Translations under genes and position numbers: made by a program
Source of the DNA: Riptortus pedestris
Lineage: Eukaryota > Arthropoda > Insecta > Hemiptera > Alydidae
Assembly (NCBI GenBank): GCA_019009955.1
Contig: CM032233.1
Location: 93,875,001 to 93,939,000 of the forward strand
Direction: 5' to 3'
DNA: 64,000 nucleotides
Shown: positions 38,005 through 49,509 of the stretch, piece by piece
How the letters are laid out: each line of letters starts with the position of its first letter
Numbering within the stretch: the first letter of the stretch is position 1
The notes under the pieces: generated by a model
Databases searched by the model: none
What the model saw: the letters and a program-made list of their open reading frames with translations, nothing else
Told to the model about the DNA's origin: nothing

Positions 38005-38596
38005 TAACCAACAAACAACAAAGAAACAAGCTTAGGCCAAGTTATGCATCCAACAATTACATTTTGAAATATTTTAACAAAATAGAATTTCATACTAAAA
38101 TCAGTCTTACGAAAACGTCCTAACTTAAAACTCTTAGAATCTAAGTCAAACATTAAAAGAATATATTATAGTTCGATTAATTAAAATAGTTAAAGTGAAT
38201 AAATACTCTAAACATTAACAACACATGTATACCCTATGAAAAAGTTACTATAAATTAACAATTATCCTACCTTCTGCTGTATAATTGACGTTAACGCCAC
38301 GGCTTTGGGGCCACTACTATACTAATGTACATTGAGCTGGAGAGATGGAGGGGTGTCTGCCTAAATGTGCAATTGAAAATGCCAAGTTCGGTCCTGTTGA
38401 GTAGGCCTCCTCCATCTCTGCTAGTCGCCAGTAGTGGCCCCAAAGCCGTGGCGTTAACGTCAATTAGGAGTTTTAAGTTAGTACGTTTTCGTAAGATTGA
38501 TTTTAGTATGAAATTCTATTTTGTTAAAATATTTCAAAATGTAATTGTTGTATGCATAACTTGGCCTAAGCTTGTTTCTTTGTTGTTTGTTGGTTA

Positions 38597-38636
38597 GCAC
38601 CTGATGATGGCACGTTAGTGCCGAAAGGCCTTGTGC
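38597..38636 (+). ncRNA. Hammerhead-ribozyme-like motif (type I), right arm
   Basis: In order: gcac (38,597-38,600, stem I), CTGATGA (38,601-38,607, core), one extra T, stem II ggcac-gtta-gtgcc (38,609-38,622), GAAA (38,623-38,626), then the palindrome AGGCCT (38,626-38,631) as a loopless stem III, T at the cleavage position (38,632), and gtgc (38,633-38,636) closing stem I. Predicted cleavage is between 38,632 and 38,633. Type I hammerheads with such short palindromic stem III are known in PLEs and are thought to act as dimers. The extra base between A9 and stem II recurs in the other motifs here. Confidence 0.65.
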
Positions 38637-39369
38637 GTGAATAAATAAATTGGTGGGAAGACTTCGTGTTATTGAGACCTGTTTCCCATAGTTATAACAC
38701 TTGTAGCTTGTATTTATTGTTTAGCGCAATTTAAGAAGTTAATTAATGTATTATAATTATATTGTAATGCTGATTTATAAATATAAATAAAACTTAATAA
38801 CAATGTTTAATTAAATAACAGTATTATATTATTTAATTATATAATAAATTAATATTAACGAATTATACAAGAAGATTATAAGCTGAGAAGTGGGGGCTTA
38901 AAAAGGGGCAAAATATTCAATTTGAAATATTTTGGCTTTTATTAGTCGGATTGTAAAATCCTGTATTTTAAGTATTGTGCTACATTTGTTGATTTACAAA
39001 TTTTAATATACATTGATAAATAGATTTTTATTTTTTTTAACTTGGGGTTTTAAGTCTTGACTTAACTGCATGTCATGTTTATTTTACATAAAGCTATTAT
39101 ATAGCCATTATAGATCTGCATTTATCTTTCGCAATTCACACTGTAACTATATAACGAATAACCAAAATTAATTGGAGAAATAATTGAGAACATGTCCCGT
39201 AGATTTTCCCCCTTCGTCGCTAAGAGCTTGGCTTTTATTGAGTTGATAATTATTCTGAACTTTTTATTTCTCTTTGAATTTCTTTATTGATATTGGTACA
39301 TGTTTCTGTCATTTTTACTTTCAAGTTTAGAATAAATGAAGTATTTTAATCTTAAAAATTCTAGGTCTT

Positions 39370-39570
39370 CAGATTTCATTCGAATTATCTGTTTGACCTT
39401 CTCTGAACACCGGTTTGACTACTTAGCTTTTCGGCATGACGTCTGTACTTATGTATGTACGTATACCAAAACGACTTGCCTAAGAGTGTTGACATTTCAT
39501 GCTAAGATCTGATGTACGGTATAGTTGTGCACCTCCCTTTTTGATAAAAATGGACGGAGGAAGAGGGAGG
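39370..39570 (-). repeat. PLE-like terminal-repeat fragment (minus strand)
   Basis: Reverse complement of the block seen at 34,375-34,560. It has gaccttctctgaac, then cggcatgacgtctgtactta, acgtatacc, and the cacctccctttttgat segment. Truncated at both ends. Confidence 0.4.
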
Positions 39571-40309
39571 GTTCAGTGAAGGGGCAAAACAAAAAATAAA
39601 TAAAATGCAAATTCCTTCGTACCTATTACAGAACCATATTTGTTTACCATGAAAAGGGCAATTAATTATGTTTTATGCCATTTTTTAACCTATGCATTGG
39701 GACAGGTGTATCATATGTCACTTCCAAATGAAATAATTTTAAATGAAATGCAACCAAATATTTCTATTTTTACTTATTTTAATATGAGTACTAAGAGGTC
39801 ATTTGGTACACGCGTCAGAATTTTATAATTTTAGTCGCTTAGCTTTGAAATATAAAATTTACTAATGAAGCAATTTAAACGTTAATTATTACAAAATGAT
39901 ATTCCCAGCTAAATTATTATGGAATTCATATCGTTTTGCCGTAAGACATAATTAGTTTCATTCTAATTAATAAAATAAACAGCTACCCTGGTTGAATAAG
40001 GAAATAATGCTTTTCGATTTACTAGCTCAGTATGTACATTTAACTCTCCTCAACATTTAAATCAACACTGTTAAACCTTATGCAATTGAGCTATAGTTAA
40101 AATGAAGGCATATTTTTGGAATAACATTCTTCATGAAGAGATTATGTGAACACAAAAGATTTTGCTCAATTTAGTTGGAGTAGGAGAGCGACTCTAGTGG
40201 CCCATTGCAATTGGCCGACTGGTACACCCTGACCGAGTTGAAGGATTACTGGTGAAAACCAACTGCTACATTGATCAAAACAGACCAACTTTGCAATTTC
40301 ATTTTTTAA

Positions 40310-41432
40310 GATTTCCCTTATGGGAAATCAGCTATTGAAATCTTACCCAGGAGGTGACGAAAATAAGGCACTTTCGCTTTGATCGTTACCAAATTCGTTA
40401 TTTAAAAGTTTTTTTGTAAAATTAAAGATAAAGTTCGTTAATGGCTGTAATCAGACAGGTCGGGGTGGGGGATTAGAGAAGGAATTCCCAATATCTTTGT
40501 TACTGTACGTCGGATCAAAAAATTGTTTAAAACCAATCTTATTGTAAATTGAATAAACTAAAAATGTTGTAATATACATTTTATCTCTACCTTGAAAATT
40601 AACAGAGATATTTGCTTTTTTTTTTTTTTTTTGTTTTCAGCCCTCAGTAAACCCCTTCTCCTACTAATGGCATACAGACAATAACCTGTTATATCATGAA
40701 CCACATTCTTCGAAGTATAAACAACAAATATTGTTTTTATTGAACTTTTACTACGTGAGATTCAATTGCGTAGTGAGATGACATCATCAAGGAAGATTTT
40801 CCGGTTTTGACTCAAATATTTCTATTTGAACTTAGCCATACTCGATATTATATCGTTTCATTGAATTCTAATGTTCATATTTGTCAATCGCTGATATAGG
40901 AGCAGGAAAAGGAGGGGGCTGAGAGGAGGGGGTTGTTTAAAAGCGGGGAGAGTCGACAATTCTATAAATCTCTATTATTATGAGTCAGATCGAAAACGTT
41001 TGAACCAATCTTGTTAAAATATTGATGTTCTACAATTGTTGCTCTATATATTTTGTCGTAGCTTACATATTAAAATAGTTATTAGTATAGCACCAAGAGT
41101 ACAGTCTAGGTCCAAGAGCCGACAGGTCAACATCGAAAACCTTCGGGCACTGACGATGATGCACAGCATCGAAAGCGCTTTGCCGTGTTATTAAATTATT
41201 ATAGTGGAAGCGTAGCCTACATTATTTCATCCTACCTACATTAGAAGTCACTTCCACCTGCCAGAATGCCAACTCAGTTATTAGTATTTTCTTGTCTTTC
41301 ATCCTTCAGTAAACCCCTACTTTTTTCAATTTTAGCAAATTTTGTGGTTATAAATAGAAAATATAAGGTGAGATGAGATCACCAGTGCTTAGTTCACGCA
41401 GCCCCAGCGTGAAGGACTTTTTCTTTCTTCGC
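40310..41432 (-). mobile_element. Long family R1 copy with nested insertions
   Basis: It starts with gatttcccttatgggaaatc (about 40,310) and ends with cacgcagccccagcgtgaag followed by T-rich DNA (about 41,410-41,432). Internal blocks are diverged, with an extra segment, and a PLE-like hammerhead repeat sits inside at about 41,090-41,290. This makes it roughly twice the usual length. Confidence 0.65.
41146..41184 (+). ncRNA. Hammerhead-ribozyme-like motif (type I), best-preserved single copy
   Basis: ggca (41,146-41,149), CTGACGA (41,150-41,156, exact CTGANGA), one extra T, stem II gatgc-aca-gcatc (41,158-41,170), GAAA (41,171-41,174), the palindrome AGCGCT (41,174-41,179), T (41,180), then tgcc (41,181-41,184), which pairs perfectly with ggca. 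All stems close and all core bases are present. Predicted cleavage is between 41,180 and 41,181. Downstream gtgttattaaattattat resembles the AT-rich tail after the motif in the 38.6-kb copy. Confidence 0.65.
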
Positions 41433-41548
41433 CTCCTGCTTCCTTTTCAGCCGTTCTAGAACTTGATCTTCACTTTTTAAAAATCACTCAAATGTGAGTT
41501 TGATGACAATCACACTAATGTTACGACTATTAGAGCGGTGCCAGTAGT

Positions 41549-41557
<9 letters not shown>

Positions 41558-41632
<75 letters not shown>
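41558..41632. repeat. (CA)n microsatellite
   Basis: Pure CA tract of about 70 bp following degenerate family R1 sequence (ttacgactattagagcggtg). It stands where R1 copies normally carry TA. Confidence 0.97.
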
Positions 41633-41634
<2 letters not shown>

Positions 41635-42107
41635 TTTACATATACCGCCACAACAGCTAACTTCCTTTAAGGGAAATGTACTATAATGCATAAGAAAAAC
41701 CAAACGAAATGAATTGAGAGTAAATAAAAGGAGAACTGGGTAATATACTATCTCATCAATAATAGCTGCTACCTAAACTAATCATAAAACTATGCTCGAT
41801 AAACCTCGTCTGTAGTATCAGGCAAGTTCAAATCTCCCGATTGAACGATTTATTATCAACAAATGCAAAACACTACATATACGCTCGGTCAAAGGTTTGA
41901 GACCATCTATTGTTTACGTCAATTAATCTACTTTAATCATGTAAAACCTGAATTTTAACTAATTATCAATGCATAGTTGCTAAATATAGGTACCTTACTA
42001 TTATTTGTATTTCTAAACAAATTTTCTAATTCGGTATAGAAGGTTTGGGACAATCGTAAATAACAAGAATATAATTTGATTTAAGCTTACGTGCTAAAAA
42101 AAAAAGT

Positions 42108-42726
42108 CCGTCACGCAGGGGCTGCGAAAACTAAGCAGATTTTCCATGTGAAGTTTTACAATAGAGAAATCTGCCTAATAATAACAGTAGTAGTAAGGAA
42201 TCTCTAAACCTATTCGCGAGGGACGAACAGTTAAGGAAAGGACTAGCTCTTGACGGAAAGTCCCGAACATAGCCTACTCGTACCGACCACACACACAATA
42301 CAAATGCAAATATCTCGGTTAATATTCAAGATACAGAATAAATGTATAGAACAACAATTATAGTAAATTTAATTTGCAATAAGATTGATTCTATACACTT
42401 TTTACAGCCGACGCATAATAACGGAGATACTTCGAATTTTCAAAATTCCCCACTCTAAATCCCCCCCCTCCCACTGGCCCGATTTCAGCCATTAACGAAC
42501 TTGATCTTTCTTTTAACATAAAACGATTAAATTTGGAGTTTGGTGACGATCAAATAAAAATTGTGACCGCTAGAGCGTTAACAGACAAATATATATATAT
42601 AATTTTGAACGGACCTCATTTTCGTCATCTCCTGGGTAGGATAGATGGACATTTGAAGAAATTTTTCGAAAATCGCGTCATGAGTACGACCTCAATAGCT
42701 GATTTCCCTTAAGGGAAATCTGCTAA
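42108..42726 (+). mobile_element. Family R1 element, full-length reference copy
   Basis: It starts after an A-run with gtccgtcacgcaggggctgc and ends gggaaatctgct. Order of blocks: end hairpin, agcagattttcc, an inner gagaaatctgcc, aaatatctcggttaatattc, ataacggagata, gatttcagccattaacgaac, gctagagcgttaacagac, a short (TA)n (42,591-42,602), ttttgaacggacctcatttt, cgtcatctcctggg, ggacatttgaag, and a palindromic end. No ORF. Without an autonomous partner in view the transposition mechanism is unknown. Confidence 0.85.
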
Positions 42727-42892
42727 TAAGAATGAACAATGTGTTTGTTGAGTCTAGGGTTTTATTTACAATCTAGTAATCGTCTAAAGTGATTTAAGAT
42801 GATAATTTTTATTCTTAGTTTGATTTATTGATTTATCCACTGTCAAAGTAATAAAAATTCCCTGTGTAGGTAATTTTCTTTTTTTTCATTAA

Positions 42893-43579
42893 TGAATGGT
42901 TAAAAAGAAAAAAAAATCCATTGAATTTTATAGTGAAATCCACATACTGCGCAAAGAGAAAAAATCCGAGCATAAATTGCCTCTGAGCTAAAATGTTGAA
43001 AGCTGGGGTGCACAAAAAAATCGCTCGCTTTGAAGAGACACACTCTCATCACGACAAACCTAGATCTGGAAGGCCTAGAATAACGTCTCCTCAAGAAGAT
43101 CAATTTATTATTTTAAAAAGCAAGGGGAATAGAAGACTCATTGGTCTCGAGATTCGAGCTGAGGCCAACGGCGCTTTGAAAAAGTGTGTCTCTTTCTTGC
43201 GTGAAAATAAGACTCAGGAAAGCAAAGTTGTTTGGATGTGTCGGTGAGCTAAACCACTTCTAAGACCAGTGAATAATACGAAAAGGTATCTTTAGGCACG
43301 TGCTTACAAAGGTTTTTCTGTGAAGGATTGTAAAAAGGTCAGACGAACCAAAGTTTCAGCGCGTTTGGAACTAATCGTAGAATTATGGTTTAGAAAAGTT
43401 CATTCCTCAGAGCATAATTCCAACAGTGTAGTATGGACGAGGGACAGTTTAGGTGTGGGATGTTTCAATGTCAGGCTTTGGGCAGGGGGATCTTGCAGAA
43501 ATCGCTAGAATACTTAATACACAAGGCTATCGAAACATTTCGAATTGCCACTGGTCTTAGTTGAATCGGTTCTAATTTT
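42893..43579 (+). pseudogene. Tc1-like transposase pseudogene, 5' part
   Basis: Plus-strand frames give FEETHSHHDKPRSGRPRITS followed by PQEDQFIILKSKGNRRLIGL. This matches the second helix-turn-helix and GRPR linker of Tc1-like transposases. Further on, in shifted frames, GDLAEIARILNTQGYRNISN matches the G-x-G-L...I-N...Y segment of the DDE catalytic domain. Several frameshifts and stops show it is dead. A family R1 element interrupts it at 43,580, and the coding match continues at 44,113. Confidence 0.8.
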
Positions 43580-44112
43580 TAGCAGATTTCCCATTAGGGA
43601 TTACTCAATTTTCGAAACTTTTCTTCGAATGTCCATCCATCCTACCCAGGAGATGACGAAAATGAGGTCAGTTCAAAACTATATATATACTTATCGTTAC
43701 CAAACTTGATATATAATCGTTTTATTCAAAAAGAAAGATCAAGTTCGTTAACGGGTGAAATCGGACGAGGGTGAGGGTGAGAATTTCGAAAATTCTCAAT
43801 ATCTCCGTTATTATGCGTCGGATTGAAAAATTGTATAGAATTAATCTTATTGCAAATGTAATGTTCTATAAATGTTGTTATGTACATTTTTTCACTATCT
43901 GGATTATTAACTGAGATATTTGTGTTTTTTTTAGTTTTCTGTCTTTAGTAAAGCCCCACTCCTTCTAATCTCATATTAACAATATTCTATTATGTTATGA
44001 AGCACTTTATTTGAAACTTAAATACCAAATATTGTTCTCATTGACCTTTTAAGTTTTGAGATAAATGTCAATAGGTGGCGCGCGTGGGAAATCTGCTTAG
44101 TTAACGCAGCCC
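43580..44112 (-). mobile_element. Family R1 element inserted in the Tc1-like pseudogene
   Basis: It begins tagcagatttccc and ends taacgcagccc. It belongs to a subfamily with a different right half (ttctgtctttagtaaagccc). It is flanked by two copies of a 29-bp host sequence starting ctggtcttagtt, at 43,551-43,579 and 44,113-44,141, differing at one base. Removing the element and one flank copy restores the transposase alignment. The insertion therefore made, or was accompanied by, a long target duplication. Confidence 0.85.
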
Positions 44113-44216
44113 CTGGTCTTAGTTTAATCGGTTCTAATTTTATTATGCGGCAGGATAGCGAGCGAAAACACTCACCAAAACTGGGCACTTGCAAAACAAA
44201 GAAAATTACAGCAAGT
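44113..44216 (+). pseudogene. Tc1-like transposase pseudogene, 3' part
   Basis: The frame reads IGSNFIMRQDSERKHSPKLG and then TCKTKK, corresponding to the FI-x-QQDNDPKHT-x-KL block around the second catalytic aspartate. The D of the QD pair is kept but the usual N-D that follows is changed to S-E. The match ends where another family R1 fragment begins (44,222). Confidence 0.75.
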
Positions 44217-44221
44217 ACTTT

Positions 44222-44316
44222 TTCGTCGTCTACTAGGAAGGATCAATGGACATTTGATGCAATTTTTCGAAAAACGCGCAATGAGTACAACCTCAGCCTT
44301 CAGGAAAGTCTGCTAA
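44222..44316 (+). repeat. Family R1 terminal fragment
   Basis: The last part of R1 (cgtcgtctactaggaaggat, caatggacatttgatgc, aaagtctgctaa) abuts the Tc1 remnant. It is one of several isolated copies of this 100-bp end, so the end may be especially prone to survive or move alone. Confidence 0.7.
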
Positions 44317-45268
44317 AAAGAATGAAGTTTGATTCTGTCTGTAAGATCCACTGAGTTGTACTGTATCCTGACGCTGTGAACCTACAGCGGTTGTGTGGTA
44401 AGTCCTATGTCTTCCCTGCTTCCTTCAGTGATGAATGCTCTGTTGGAAGTGCGCGCTGAAGAAAAGTTAGAAGAAAGCAGGTGGAGGATTATTGCGAAAA
44501 TTATGCAAGAGCTATCGGGAACGGAGAGGTAGAAGTAAAGAGAGGGTATGAGGGGGGAGGGAGGAGGTTATGAAATGGATGAATGGTCCCCAAGAGGAGC
44601 CCTATAGTATCAGAATGGATTGAGGCGAAAGGAGTCGACGCTGCGGAAAGCCCTCAATGGACTTGCCAGTTATGTAACCAGCAAATCAGCAATTATAACA
44701 ATCTCTATAGTTATAGCTAACAGGCCGATCGACAATAAAGGACAAACAATAAATATTATGTTTCTAGGAAATAGAGCCTTTAAGGACATGTTATCAATGC
44801 GTCGTGCTTCCAATATGCAATCAGTAGAGGTTCGGGTGTAAACTATGTCCCTCCTCATCTTCCTCAATGGCCAAGCAAATCTACTCCAATTCCTCAAACG
44901 ATTGTCTAACTTCAACACCAAATTAATATATCAATTAAATTATTTGTGAAAAACATCCAAGAACTTATATGTGCCATTTTCCATCTAACTTCTGTGCTTA
45001 ATGTTTTTGTATCCTATAACCGGTGGAGAATTGGTAATCAAGTTCCAAAATATAACAAGAAGTGCTGCAGATGGGCAAAACATTCGGAGGGACTTAGAGC
45101 AACCCTGTTTCACTCGAAACCAGAAATGCTCTATTTAACCAGTGTTTGCAGTTCTTAAAAATAATTCTGAAATGCGTGAAAAAAAATAGGCCTACTTTAC
45201 AAATTTCCCTTTTGACTTCATGATCTAAAGGGTACGGCTTGTTATTGCAACCATTTTGTTCTTTCGGA

Positions 45269-46170
45269 CATTTATTCTAGAAATTAAAGAGGTGGTCCGC
45301 GTTTCCCTTGTTTCCTACAACAGAATTGTGAATGATTAACTTTTCACGAACGCCTCAATAATTAATATAGCTCCTATATGACATCATGATATGCTGGCTA
45401 CGTCTTATAGTTGCAACCATTGTGTTCTTTCGGAAGCTGCTCTTTTCATATTACTTGTTCACCTAAATCCATAAGGCGTTTGATGTCTTCAAAAAAGGAT
45501 TCCTTTGGTTTCCCACTTCCCCTATGCCCAATCACCGTACCTTCAAATATATTCGCGATGAAATCGTTGTGTGATACGATATGCCCTACAAGTTTCACCC
45601 TCCTTTTCTTCCATGGTGTTTATAAGACTTACTTTCACTTAACTCATTTTGAATTTCCAAGTTGGATTTCTTTTGAGTCAAACTTTTTCTAGTGATTCTG
45701 TGCAAAATCTAAATTTGCATTGTTTCCTATATATATTATATTTATTCTCTTTTGTGTTTTATCCAACTTTTTTACCCGTAAAACAGTACACTCCCAAAGA
45801 AAGGCGCATTCTTTTTTTGGTACCCATGCATATATGTTTATTAGTTAAAATACTCCTTTTGCTTTGGAAGGCTTGTTTAGCAAGTGATATTCTTATATCG
45901 ACTTCAGCTTTACAAACACTGTCTTCAGTGATGGTGCTTCCTGATCTCCTTTACTTTTCGAAGTATATAACGAAGCAAATAATTCTGAAATGTCTAAAAA
46001 AAAATGAAGTTGTCCTACATTACAAAGCTTTCTATAACATTAAGTGACGTAGAAGCTGTGAAATTTCAAAGCATTTCTAGACATGCTGGTATTGTTGGAA
46101 ATCATGAAGAAAAAATGTGTTACTTACATTCATTTCCCTATAAAATCTAAATAAGGTAGAAATCATGTGA
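45269..46170 (-). pseudogene. LINE 3'-end copy (clearest reverse-transcriptase C-terminal remnant)
   Basis: Minus-strand frames give EDSVCKAEVDIRISLAKQAF followed by QSKRSILTNKHICMGTKKRM, then later GHRGSGKPKESFFEDIKRLM. These match the region after the LINE RT domain: the K/R-I-x-x-A-K-x-AF...K-x-L-LT-K...R-K-R segment and the GRPK...W-x-DDIK tail. It is a direct repeat of 34,922-35,915. A partial duplication of its 3' end lies at 45,214-45,268. Frameshifted and non-functional. Confidence 0.8.
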
Positions 46171-48735
46171 GTAAAATGTCAAAAAATCACAACAAGACTG
46201 CTTGTAGCAGCAAAGGCCTGAGCAAGTCATTTACAAATCCCTACCCATATGAAGACGTGAATCGTAACTGGACTGGAAATCATATCAAACACTTTGTTTG
46301 AGTTCATATTCTTTGAACAAGTTTCGTTTCTTGCCGAAGGATCGATAGATCAAAGTTTCTTATTTGGCTCATGGCATTTGCATTTATTATGTATTTAGTA
46401 TATTCTCAAATCTTCAAAACCCATGTTTCAAGGTTTCTTCGCATTGCAGATGAGATACGAATAGTTCATAGAGACACAATAAAATTCAAGAAAGCCATTT
46501 TCCACTTGTCTAAAAGACAGAATGCAGGTAGGCGGTGTGATCTCAAATGGGCATTCGGTTGAACTCAAAAGGGTCAAATGCTTTGACTATTTCCCTTCAA
46601 GAAAGGTAAATGTAGAGCTGGTGAGCTACGAGATTATATTTAGGGGGGTTTTCTGTTTCGGCTTCGAATCACCAAGTAAGTAATTTGAAAAAAAAAGTTT
46701 ATACCAACCAAGGACAGAAGTATTTGGTAAGCTGTGGAAGTACATTGACACAAGCTACTATCAACAATTACTTTGACTTTTGATTGACAGTTCAAATTGA
46801 AGTTTTTCTTTTGAATTTGGTCAGTTGCACTTGGTTTAAAAATGATATGAAAACACACAGCTTAAAAACAAATGACAAAAAAAAAACTGGTATATTACAA
46901 CGAAAGGACAACACTTAAAATTATTTATCGGACAGAAATTAATGAGTATTTAAGACAAAAATTAATATCAACAGACTATTACTGGACGCAATTATTAACA
47001 GGACATTGAATAAACGCTTACTTTAATCGTTTTGGCCTAATAGATCAAACAAATTACTACTGCGACTTTATTAAGGAACAGACATACAGACACTTCGCTG
47101 TGTAACTGTTGACTACTAACGGGCCAAACAAAAGTATTAAAACAGAAGTAAAACGAAACTGCAATATTGTTAATTCAATTATTTAAAATCAATTAGTCAT
47201 AATTGTAACCTATATTTTATTGCGTTTTTTTAAAAAATAATATGCAGTTTATATTAAAAAAATATTGTTTCTAAATTACAAACACATACTATATACAAAG
47301 GTATCTACTGAGCATATGGGAACTCCCTTCCCCACACGTGCGTGCGTGGGGGTTACTTCGGGAAGGAAATAATATATATACATGTTTCACTTTTATTCCT
47401 GAGGAAAAGTAACTTAGTGCAATGACACACAAGCACTGTGAGAGCTCTTAGAATATTCAGAGGGTTCTATGACCACCAGGAAACTCTCCCTTTTAAATGC
47501 ATTAATCAGAAAACTTAGTTATTAATTTATTTAAGTCCGCGATAAGATCAGTTGGAAAAAAAAAATGGCTGAGAAACGATGACTTACAGCGAGGAAAACA
47601 GGAAAGAAGGCTTGTAATGAAGGTTTTTGTTTCCGTCATTGAGTAGAAAAGATAAAATATTAAATGTAACGCAGCTCCAATGGTGTTGGCATGCTAAGCT
47701 GACTATGTACAGACTTGAAATGATTGAAAGTATTGAACTGTATCGGCTACCAACAATGATGTTTTAACGTACACCACGAAGAACTAGACGAGTGAGTGGC
47801 ATTGACAGTAGTGGCGAGAGTTATAAAAGTGTTTTTAAGATTGGATTTTTGCATAAGAAAAAGAGAAGAAAATCACTGGATTCAACCACTAGTGAGTAAC
47901 ATCAAATTTCTTATTCCTGAAAATTATATTTGTTATGAGATAGATTAGCAATTTGGCACAAGCTGAACGTCCCGCTATATTGTTACAAGTTGAATAAACA
48001 CATTCATTCCCAGGCAATAAGTTCTTGGGTTGGAATGGGTTGGACTTATTGAAACAGTGTAGACAAAGTTTAGGAGTTCCATGTAGAATCAGCCGTCGAA
48101 AGAAAAGTTTAACTACCTAACTTATACCTCACCTATCGCATACCCGCGGTTTTGCCCAAGAATGCTGACTTGGAAACAATAAGCAGACGAGCTTAAATAC
48201 TGCTATTTTGCGACAAAGAAGGTTCAATATAGCCTTGATATTTCAACTTAAACAATTCCCAGGATTTTCATGGCTTTTTTATGGCACGGCTTTGACTGGG
48301 GTACTTAAATCCATTAAATCCGAACCTTTTATGTCCCACGGTTATTACGCTATGATATACGGCCGATTCAGTAATGAGATACTTAATCGTGCATACAAAT
48401 ATCAGCCGCCTTTCCGAAGATCATAACAGAAAGCACGGCGTGCTGAAGGACTGCTTTGTTATGAATGATTTATAAAATGTTGGATTTTTATTTAGATGAA
48501 ATCAAAATTTAAATGTTGTTGAACGAGGATACATAAATCTTGAAATGTCAGCCGCCGACTCTGTGGATTTTATGATCTATCAGAACATAACCAATATTAA
48601 ATGAGCATAAACTGGTTTTGTCAATCGGGTGAAAAAGAATTTCGAGCTTAGTATTAATTAATTTATTCTTGACTCATGCGGGCTTAAATAACTTCGGCAG
48701 TATCCTAATCAACCTGTTTCGTAATGTTAGTGTTC
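46171..48735. other. Stretch with no recognised gene
   Basis: Only short ORFs of 60-72 codons without signatures are present. No simple-sequence tract of note and no recognisable repeat was seen. Confidence 0.4.
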
Positions 48736-49472
48736 AACATACTCAAAGAGGAAACCCGTTAATATTTATTTCTGTAATACTTAGGGGTCCCAATAGAGTG
48801 TGTTAGACATAAATTAAGATTCACATCCTTGAAAAATGATTATTAAATAAATATTATTACGCTTAATTTTGCCGTCTATAATATAGTAGTCAGTTGCCAT
48901 CCGATTATTGCCCCTTGGCTGGTTAGATTTCTCGTGGTAATTAAATCTAGGTTCAGAATTGTTGGTAAAAAATCATGCATTCCTGCAACTGACTGGAATA
49001 AAGTTTTTAATTAATGAAACTTCCTCCTGCAATGAATTCATAATAATTTAGAGTATTCAGACATTTATCATTTTTCTTTACACCGTCCATGTAAGCCGCA
49101 CCTGCAGGTGCTAGGGCAAGTCGATTATCCGAATCCTTCAAGACTAGTTTCGGGGCGACGTATGAACTTTGTATGTGTGTACGTAACTAGTATAAATCAA
49201 AAACTACTGGCCTTAGAATATAATTTCATATTTAATACTGTTATAATATTTTGTTGAGCACCACTTCTTTTCATTAATATGGATTAGTGGGGAAATAAAT
49301 CATTATGAATATCTCCCTATCTATTACTGATATTGAAGACGTGCATCTCACCTTTTTGGTTAGAAATTGCACTTTTGGGGCCGAAGGTATTGAATCTTCT
49401 GATTGGCTTGACCCGCTTAGTAAGTACAAGATCCACAGGGTAGACAGATATTTTATAATATGGCAAAGTAAT

Positions 49473-49509
49473 GCACCTGATAAGCGTCAACATGTGAAAC
49501 ATGTAGAGG
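49473..49509 (+). ncRNA. Degenerate hammerhead-like motif, left arm of large inverted repeat
   Basis: gcac, CTGATAA (49,477-49,483, G8 of the core changed to A), a weak stem II, GAAA (49,496-49,499), the palindrome ACATGT (49,499-49,504), A at the cleavage position, then gagg. The stem III and cleavage triplet match those of the 60-kb repeat. Loss of G8, the catalytic guanosine, predicts little or no activity. Confidence 0.4.

Larger units (their letters stand above)
37863..38700. mobile_element. Inverted PLE-like terminal repeats with intact hammerhead cores and 14-bp flank repeat
   Basis: The left arm (about 37,912-38,136 plus 38,284-38,320) is the reverse complement of the right arm (about 38,408-38,686). 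About 145 bp of AT-rich DNA interrupts the left arm. Each arm holds a hammerhead-like motif next to an aataaataaattggtggg end. The 14-bp catagttataacac occurs at 37,863-37,876 and directly after the right arm at 38,687-38,700, as a target-site duplication would. About 35 bp separates the left copy from its arm. The element has no ORF. Inverted termini are known for Penelope-like elements. Confidence 0.75.
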
